The notes under the pieces: model-generated
The model's database searches: none
Told to the model about the DNA's origin: nothing
The model's input: the letters and a program-made list of their open reading frames with translations, nothing else
Source: Owenia fusiformis
Taxonomy: Eukaryota; Annelida; Polychaeta; Sabellida; Oweniidae
DNA length: 64,000 bases
Assembly (NCBI GenBank): GCA_903813345.2
Contig: CAIIXF020000001.1
Span: forward strand, 12,011,915-12,075,914
Direction: 5' to 3'
Made by a program: the position numbers and the translations under genes
In this document: piece by piece, positions 56,028 through 64,000 of the stretch
Layout: each line of letters starts with the position of its first letter
How positions within the stretch are numbered: position 1 is the stretch's first letter

Positions 56028-57987
56028 CTGCGATAAGGATTTGGACCCTTGAACCGAAGTAGTTCAGCAATGGTTGTTCAATGCTTTTTCATGAATATTT
56101 TTTTTCAATAGTTGAAGAAAACCATGACTTTTTCATTGATTCTTGAAAACATATTTCAACACCTTGATGTTCATCTTCAACCCTTGAAAATTAATTACGG
56201 TTTATTGTGATTTCAAGGCATGATGAAACTTGTTATTTATTAAACACACTGAAAATATAAGCCTGTTACAAAAATGGATTCATTTCAACAACAAAGTGCA
56301 GCAAATAGGATTCTGTTTCTTCAAAATCAACCAAGTCATAGTACAGTATATGATTCTCTATTATATTTTTCACACCCACATGTATAAGTGTACTTGCTTC
56401 TGGAAAACAAAGTTTTAGTAAACATAGAAGCTCTTGGGACAATACCATCCAAGATATAATTTTGCTATGAAAATGAAAACAATGAAAATGTTGCATTCTC
56501 ACTTTTAACATTTCATTTGTGTCACAAATGAGAAATATGCCCCTAATGAGGGTCTACATTGCTAAACTTATTTTTCACAATAGAAGCAGTCATATTGATA
56601 CTTTCGTTGGAGATAAAAATATGAAAGTAGATATATTGGTTCATTATAAAGAAAGAAAAGTTAATTATAAAAATGTCTCTGGCGAAAATATGTCAGCGGC
56701 ACCTGACATAATTTACAATGAGTCGATAATTTAAAAATAAATATAAAAACAAATTGATCATTTCAGAGCCAGCTGAGAATTTCAGCCTCGACTTGTAAAT
56801 TATAACATGATACTGAAATTCTGTTCAGTTGTTTTGAAGGCCTATGACGCAACACGGCATGATTGTCTTGTGTCTCTAAAGTAATTGAAACAAATATTTT
56901 GTGACTGACGCAATCATCAAAATTAATTTGCATGCTTAGACATGCGTCAGTGTAAAACTAATCTTCTGCTGGTTTAATGCCCTGGATACAAGATGTTCTG
57001 CAAATGGCAAATAAACGTGTGTTTACAGGAGTTTAAGTAATTATGAAAACTAAGGTCTTAGTAACCTAAGTTAGATGTTTAGAATACTGAACAAACATGT
57101 CATGAATCTTATAGAAAATTACACAAATCTGTCATTTACAGATGTACTTCAGATGATGACTTCTAGCTGCTAAGCTCATCCTAGGAAGATGATTTTCTTC
57201 AATTTTGGATTAGTTTTAACTTAGCTCCCTGAATTTATGTGAGGCTATAATACTATGTCTCTGTCCCTTTTTACTTCTGAATCAATATTTCAGATTTACT
57301 TCGACCGATGACTTGTTTTGAGATTATAGGCTGGGGTAATAGTTAACACAACATAAAATAATAGTTTTCTAAAAATTTTCCCTTGTGGTGCAAGCCGTGG
57401 GAAAAGCTGGAGTCAACTCGACTGAAAAATTATATGAATTCACTTCCAAAACAGTTTATCGTAGCTTTAATTAACACAAAGATCTACATTAGATCATTAT
57501 GTTTCTATATTCTTTAAATAAGCATTTATGTCATATATTTTCCTCTGTGAGCATCTAAAATTGGTTGTAATGATGTTCACTATAGCGACTCAAAACATAC
57601 TTAAGTAAATCGCGATCATAGACACTGGAGTCCACATGATTATTTGAGATACTCAATGCAGCAATAACGTGACTCTACGATTGAAAATGAGGGGTATAAC
57701 AACTGAGAATGACAAAAATATTCCATCCCAAATTTGTTATTTCAAAGACAATTGAATGTCATTTAAATCCATTTGCAATTAAATGATAAAGGTAGGCCTA
57801 CTGGAGTAAATAAACTTAGTTAATTAACTTTTGATTGAACTGATGTACGACGTAAACAAGTCTAAAGGTTGTCTTCAAAGCCTAACTTAATTATCAATTA
57901 ATTGACAGCCTATCCTGAAAAACTTCTCTTAATGTAACAATCTTGGATTGTCAAATGTTAATCAATATGCCAAGGGATTTCCCGTTC
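56028..57987. other. Non-coding stretch
   Basis: Frames at 56230-56418 and 56519-56734 have no splice or family support. No other structure found. Confidence 0.4.
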
Positions 57988-58175
57988 CTGGCCTGTAGCA
58001 AGGGGGGTTCAATAAATTCGAGCGAACCCCGGCCAAAAATCCTTTCAAAATCATGCAGCTTTTCACTATTCTGAGCACTTTTTAAGTGATTTTGGCCATT
58101 TTTTGGAGCAAAAGTGAACTTTTCTGAAATCTTTTAAAAAGTGAACCCCCTTGGCAAAACCAGACTATAGGCCTG
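57988..58175. mobile_element. Short TIR element, AGGCCTGTAGCCAG family, copy 3 (decayed)
   Basis: Begins CTGGCCTGTAGCAAGG and ends CCAGACTATAGGCCTG, with the family's internal TTTCAAAATCATGCAG and TTCTGAGCACTTTTT blocks. Flanks CGTTC and AATTC share three bases, a possible decayed 5-bp duplication. More diverged than 46860-47058. Confidence 0.75.
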
Positions 58176-60719
58176 AATTCCCCAAAAATTATTCTACGAG
58201 GGTCACCTTAAGATCTATATATTAATGTGCGCAGAGAGAAGAGAGTTCTGCTTTAGAATGATATCTATTGGGTTTGCAATTCTGATGAGCAATTATCATA
58301 ATTGTGCAAAGTGTAATTCTAATTGATCCCAGGGGAAATATGAAGAATGATACTGAAGTGAAATAAGGTATTCTCAAAGTGACAACTAGATCCTTTGTCC
58401 ATTAGCAATTTCAATATGCGATAAATAAAATGCCTCGTTGGGCTCTTTAGTTTGTATTATTTTAATTGATTAGTTGTCATTTGTACATCTACATTATACC
58501 GTATCTACATAAGGACTTTTTTGATTAGTGTCATTTTTATATTTTTATCATTGCATGGTTGAAACACAATCAGTGCTCTTTTATTAGGTGCGGAAGTCAA
58601 AATATCGCTTTCAAATTCTCATAATTTTCCAAATTGCCGTGTGGGCGTTTGTGGCCTGGTGCGGTTAATTCAATGTATCTTCTTATATAAAAGATTAATG
58701 AAAGTGGTGGATGTGGCTGAATCAGAATCCTATATGGGTCTATTAACGAAAAGGAACAAAAGAAAATTAATAACTTTAAAGGTTTTTGAAAGAGTGGTTT
58801 GCAGTTGTAACTATGATTGTAACTTGTCAAGCTACATCTTCTGCTTATTTCACTTGTATGTCCGTTGTCTGGCTGAATGGGTTTGATGAGATTAACAGAG
58901 GTTCCTCATTCATTTGCATTTCAGTCCCTCTTTCAGAACAAAAAGTTGATTAGATTAATTCAAAAAGGTGACCATTTAGCCTGTCTTTATGCATGGATTC
59001 TATTGTCTTACTCCCCTAATTTACTGAAATTATCTCAAGTTTGAAGGTATTCTTATCTTTTTTGTTGTTCCTTGAGAATGAGATCAGTTCTTCCTTTAAA
59101 AATCTAAGATTGCTCAGGAATGCCCCCTTATAAAAAAAATGTTTTATTAATCTACAACTGTTTTTGAATGGTTATCAATGAAAGACATATCTGATTTACT
59201 ATTCAAAATGTAAATGTGAAAAATGTCAAATAAGAAATCTATTAAGGCTTTATATTAGTCTGAAGAATGCTATTTTTCTTTTCTCTCTGAAAAATTATTT
59301 TCAAACTGAAATAATTATAATTGACTTGTTCATGGTTAAATACTTTCGACCAGTTATATTATGTGTTTAAAGTTCTTTATACTGTAATTGAACAACAAAT
59401 CCATGGTATGTAAGTTGCATTGTTGAAATCTGTGATATAATTCCAGATGATCCAGGGAACAATACTTTGACATAATTCCCAGGTCAGACTGAACTATAAA
59501 TCTTGTCTCATAGAAGAAAGCCAGATAGTTGAATTGCAATATTATAGTGAATTGAATTAGAAATTCAGATTAGTAATCTAATCATAACTCGCAGTTTTCT
59601 ATTTCCCAGACCATTGGCAGAATATATCCTAGATTTGCAGAATCCTAAATTTTGATCAATTTTCTCAAGAGATCTCACAGAATCGACAATTTTTCACAAT
59701 ATGATGAATAAGCCTTAACTCCGTCATTTTATGTTCATGTACAGTATTAGGATTTCAGTTGTCTAACAAGATGACGGTACTATGAATGGGCGAGTAACGT
59801 TGCCAATATTTTTCATATTTGTCTGATTTTTCATTTGAAGTAGCAAGGAACTTCCAAATAATTCATGTAGAATGGGACGTTTCCTTGCAGAATCCACAAT
59901 TCATCAATTTAGATGTCTGTTTTGTTCATTGGCACCTACTTATTCATTTAATATTCCTTAAATAACTCAAAGAACAATTCCAAAAATAACTTTCCAAAAG
60001 TGACATCAACCTGAAAAGAAACTGCCTGAAACCAAAGCACAGTAAAACCTGTGTAAGTAGAACACGTTTGGCACAAAAATGTTGTATATTGCTTCATTTA
60101 ACATTGAGTCAGTTTGTCTTGGAACTCTGAAGTGTCCCACTTATAAAGGTGTTCCAATTTACAGGTTTCACTGTACAGTATAATTCTTAATACATGTATA
60201 ATAATGGACCATATTTTATTCATTTATCATCTTACTTGTGTTTCGCTGATGCTGAAGTCTTGTTCTCAAGCACTTAACAAATCCTCACACAACATCCTAT
60301 TCTAACAGGTGCCAAGAATGATAGGTGTAAACTCTACCTAAATATAGACAGGTGGTATTGAAGGTATGTGTGATGAAGTGCATGCTGCTAGGTTGGAATT
60401 GATTTCTTGAGCCAGAACATCAATGTTTATAGATCCCTTACTGACGGTTTGAAAAGATTCCCAAAGTTGTGGATTCCATCTTAAAAAACATCTATGTCTT
60501 TAAAGGTATTGAAATAATCAAATGAAATCACATTTAAAAAGTTGTGGCCCAAACAACCTCGAAAACACCAAGTTAAGTAAATGATATATGGTACTATTGA
60601 CATATCAAATATTGTAGTACCAAGCAAGCCATGTCGATCATCTTCACTAATTATACATTTCTAGATAATTGATGATATACTAGTCTGCCTTCAAGATGTT
60701 TTTTTTGGTCTGACATTCT
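58176..60719. other. Non-coding stretch
   Basis: No supported feature; frames on both strands around 58597-58886 overlap each other and have no recognisable content. Confidence 0.4.
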
Positions 60720-60728
60720 TTATTCTAG

Positions 60729-60801
60729 TACCCTGCATGCAGAGTCTAGTTATAAAGACGAAGCTCTCTTAAGAAGTGAAGTTGAACAAAAGCAAAGGGT
60801 A
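60729..60801. mobile_element. Mutator-like miniature element, copy 3 (internally deleted)
   Basis: Only 73 bp: the first about 22 bp (TACCCTGCATGCAGAGTCTAG) joined to the last about 50 bp (from AAAGACGAAGCTCTCTTAAG to AAAGGGTA) of the family. Flanked by TTATTCTAG and TTATTCTCG, a 9-bp duplication with one mismatch. The CRE and middle are gone. Confidence 0.8.
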
Positions 60802-60950
60802 TTATTCTCGCTGATTCTCCAGAAAAATGAGTTTTACTATTTGAAACTGAAATGAGTAAAGATAGAGATGATACCATTGAGGGAAGAGGGAGGGGTATGT
60901 GTGGAGATTGGACCAATGCCTTAGGAGAGATAACATGTCAATGAAAACAT

Positions 60951-60990
60951 GTCTGTAACAAATAGCAGGTGGTGACATTTTGCATGTTCA
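60951..60990. repeat. Solo fragment of the 51.9-54.0 kb element arm
   Basis: CTGTAACAAATAGCAGGTGG followed by TGACATTTTGCATG matches the arm motif near 51963-51999 and, inverted, 53782-53816. Confidence 0.6.
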
Positions 60991-61058
60991 TGCCTTGTTT
61001 ATTTCTATTACAATATCTCGGATCTTGATTCACGAGGTTTCAGTTGCTATATATAGAG

Positions 61059-61200
61059 ATTATCCTATATGAGGTTCAGGATATTGGGATTATCCCGAGG
61101 CCAATATAATATATTTGCCCGAGGGCCGCAGGTCCCGAGGGAAAATATATTATATTGGCCAAGGGATAATCCCAATATCCTGAACCGACTATAGGATAAT
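61059..61200. repeat. 142-bp near-perfect palindrome
   Basis: ATTATCCTATATGAGGTTCAGG, then ATATTGGGATTATCCC and GGCCAATATAATATATTT, are mirrored after a CCCGAGGGCCGCAGGTCCCG centre. Only a few mismatches and small length differences separate the arms. No coding capacity; no target duplication recognised. Confidence 0.85.
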
Positions 61201-61490
61201 ATGTTTATCCCATACCAATCTTGGTCATCTGGTTCACATTGTTCAATCGTGGAAATATTTAAGAATATTCATGTCCAGTTTTGTTTTCTTGGCCGTGGGC
61301 GGATTTTCCTGTTCCCTCAAATATTCCCACATTTATTTTCTCGAATTTTTTGATTGATTAAGTGGATGCTCCTTCCCTTTTTTAAACCATCAAACAGATC
61401 CCGATTGTCTATGTTTTCTCCATTGTCGTTTACAGTCATTACGCGAACGTTACAAATTAGGAACAAATATGCGAGCGGCGATTATGACGT

Positions 61491-61551
61491 AGCGGGCAGA
61501 TATACTATATCTGCCCGCTCGGAGCGGGACGTAAAGCTATATCTGCCCGCT
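61491..61551. repeat. Triple GCGGGCAGATATA inverted/direct repeat
   Basis: AGCGGGCAGATATA (61491-61504) is inverted immediately at about 61506-61519 and again at about 61538-61551, with CGGAGCGGGACGT between. GC-rich in an AT-rich setting, and it disrupts an open frame (61354-61647) that is therefore not a gene. Confidence 0.7.
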
Positions 61552-64000
61552 GATGAAAATATAAGTTTTTACAAACCGGCTTTATGTACCTGTAACACGT
61601 CCAAGTATGGGATAAATCATTTTATCCACCTTGGAGGTCCAAGATGATATCTCCTGTAATATAAGATATCAGATAAGTCTCTGGATTGTTCTTCTTGTCA
61701 GTATCGAATACTTACTTCATAGAAAAGCCAAGCTATATCTAGAGAGGCATAAAACACTGATAGGAACAAGAATACAATCTTGAAGAGGGCTACAAAATGA
61801 ACAATTTCTATAATTTTAATGAAAATCGACCATAAATCTACCCCATAACACTTAAGTGCAGTAGTTACTCTTATTGGCTTTCATCTTTCTTTTCATTTGG
61901 CAAGTAAACCCTAGAGTGTCTCGAGTGGAATATTTGTAGTCTTGATATACTACGTATCCTCATAAGGTTACATAGAAACATGCTTCAATATCTCACCTTC
62001 CAGTTTTGTTATGTAACATATGTTCAGTTACATTTCTTTGAAGCATATTTTGGAAATAAAAACTTATTTGTGAGAAGTTACTGAATATCATATTTTCAGC
62101 TTAGCAATTGAATTTGTAAATAGTCATACAAATTGTTATAGCTTAAGAAATTAAGAGGATTTATGTTGTCATTGGTATCTTTTATTCATTGCTCTTGGAA
62201 ATCATTTCTCAGCCATTTATTAAAAACAATTGTGATTGTTTTTATGAATACTTATTTCTTAAAATAGCTATAACATTAGAACATGATTTTTCTGAATTTC
62301 TATCTTATGAGTGTTTTTATATATTTACTTGTAAGACAATTCTATTCAAGTGAAAGCTTTAAAAAGGTGAAATTTTGTTTATGGGTTCCCTCTGAGATAA
62401 GATATGAGGCATCTATAATGGATTACACCATTCTGTAGGTAAATAAAGTTGATTAAGAAGTAATAGAATAAAAGGCATTACTATTTCAGCTTCTTTAAAT
62501 CGATTTTGTTATATACTGCAGAACAATGTTTTCCAATGTATAGACTGACTTCAGTTTTTTCAAAAAGGTCAAAAAGGTCTTTTCAACTTGCTTCAAATTG
62601 ACCATTTTTTTCAAAATCATCTACAAGTTATCAGAAGTTCAAATCTGACTTAAGATTTGACCTTTAATGACATTCTCAAGGTCAAAAAAAGGGAAAAAGG
62701 TATTTTTTCAACTTGCTTTAAATTAACCGATTTTTTTAATCAAAATCATCTGCAAGTTCTCAGAAGTTCACATCTGACTTAAGATTGAACTCTTGATATT
62801 GTGAGCAACTTGAAGGTGGTAACATTTTGTTATATTGATGCCTTGTCATAATGTTGATTTGCCATTCACAAACATGAGATGTCAGTTAAATGTAACATTT
62901 TCAAATACAATATCTTAGTTTGTTGATAGTTGGACAACTTCCTTTAAGGCACAAACTTTTTTGCAATGTTTTCTAGCTATTAATTGTTCTAATGTTTACA
63001 TTGTATTTTTTTAATGACCTTACTTTGGGTTTTTGCGCTAAATACTGTGGCATCTCCCAATTATAAATTCAATAGAGTCAGGAAATAAAGAATTGTGTGA
63101 AAACTCTGTTCTGAAAAAGAAAGATAACTGGCGCTGATCTATGATCAATACTTGTTAGATAGCATTTCTCATGCTTGAAATATCACTGGCTGTTTGTTTA
63201 CTTCATACCAATCTTCTCTTAACTCTGAACGGATCACTTTTTCTGGTATTTTTGTAATATGATTTTCAGTTTTTCTATTTACTCCATATCTTGGAAATAC
63301 CATACTCCTCTTATATGATTTATTTCACATCTATATGCTTAATCACCCGAGATTTTTATCAGTAGGAGGATAGGCGTTATGTAGAAATCAATTTGGTGTC
63401 ACACAAGTAGATTTAGAAAAAATGTGATTTACTATAGACTTGATAAACTTTACATCATACCAATATATTACATGGAAAGTGAGTCAATAGAGAATTCAAT
63501 TACGCTTGCAGGAGAACACCATTTGCTTGGTTATTAGAAGTCCTCTTGGAATAAAAATGTAATCGTTAAATTCAAAAATACCAAAAATGAGTAGACTTAG
63601 ATTAGAAATAAATTGACTTGTAATAAACAGACATGTAATGAGAGCTCAAAATTGTGTTTTTTTCAGATAGGGAATTATGGGTACAAAAATGGTGGAGCAC
63701 CCTTTTCCTATTTTTGGCAATTATGGTGACCCTAATGGAATCAATCACTTGTTTATGAAATCACACATCCAGACCACCTTTATATATTCATGCTGCAGAC
63801 TTTACTCAACTGAGCTATATTTGAAATTTGAATTTTGACAATTACTGTAAATTATAAATTTATATAAATAATCATGGCATTACAAATTGTTTTAGAACAT
63901 GACACGTAATTAGCTGAGGAAGTACAGGGATGGAATGTTAAAGGTAAATATTACTCGTTGGAATCGAGCCGCTAAAAACAATGTAATAAAATCCTTTGAT
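61552..64000. other. Non-coding stretch to the window end
   Basis: No supported exon or RNA gene. It contains one old tandem duplication at about 62566-62800. Confidence 0.4.
62566..62800. repeat. Two-copy tandem duplication of about 120 bp
   Basis: Both copies carry AAAAAGGTnTTTTCAACTTGCTT, then AAATCATCTnCAAGTT, TCAGAAGTTCA and TCTGACTTAAGATT. The second copy starts near 62690. Confidence 0.7.

Noticed and set aside
61354-61647. Plus-strand frame of 97 codons
   Set aside because: It crosses the GCGGGCAGATATA repeat cluster and has no splice or family support.
1-64000. CRISPR array, tRNA or rRNA genes
   Set aside because: No spaced direct-repeat array, no cloverleaf with a GTTCRANNC arm and no rRNA-like conserved block was found by eye; the tandem repeats present are minisatellites or element arms.

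Overview
The window looks like nuclear DNA of an animal, most likely a marine invertebrate. It is AT-rich and gene-poor, its genes have introns with GT-AG ends, and it holds a CR1-like LINE and many short terminal-inverted-repeat (TIR) elements. TAGGCCTA-like and TACATGTA-like words suggest an echinoderm, hemichordate or mollusc, but nothing fixes the taxon. There is no operon structure and no sign of prokaryotic or organellar DNA.

Genes. The best-supported gene is a complete seven-exon PPCS (phosphopantothenate--cysteine ligase, coenzyme A synthesis) on the minus strand at 29267-33132. Its exons join in phase to 313 residues. About 355 bp upstream lies a possible first exon of a divergent plus-strand gene (33488-33513). 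A single-exon open frame at 38216-38929 (+) encodes a 237-residue protein with a signal peptide that I do not recognise. On the minus strand, 44028-44999 and 46366-46560 encode two related small single-pass membrane proteins; the larger is interrupted by one in-frame TGA. At 9819-9990 and near 15291-15590 (minus) there are splice-bounded pieces that may be the 5' exons of a gene running off the left edge.

Mobile DNA. A CR1-like LINE with a long open endonuclease/reverse-transcriptase frame lies at 22531-25841 (minus). Its ORF1 tail and ORF2 share a frame broken by a single TGA, and there is no ATG upstream of the endonuclease. Around it are many non-autonomous elements: a Mutator-like family (three copies, 9-bp target duplications, a CRE-type palindrome in the two long copies); several families with 5-bp duplications; a 1.16-kb element with CAC-starting 14-bp TIRs and a 5-bp duplication; two large foldback structures (35.2-36.9 kb and 50.1-50.9 kb); a 2.1-kb element with tandem-repeat arms enclosing a 1-kb one; and several small hairpin elements.

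The rest, including most of 1-20 kb and 54-64 kb, shows no convincing coding sequence. All exon models were read by eye and have no transcript support.
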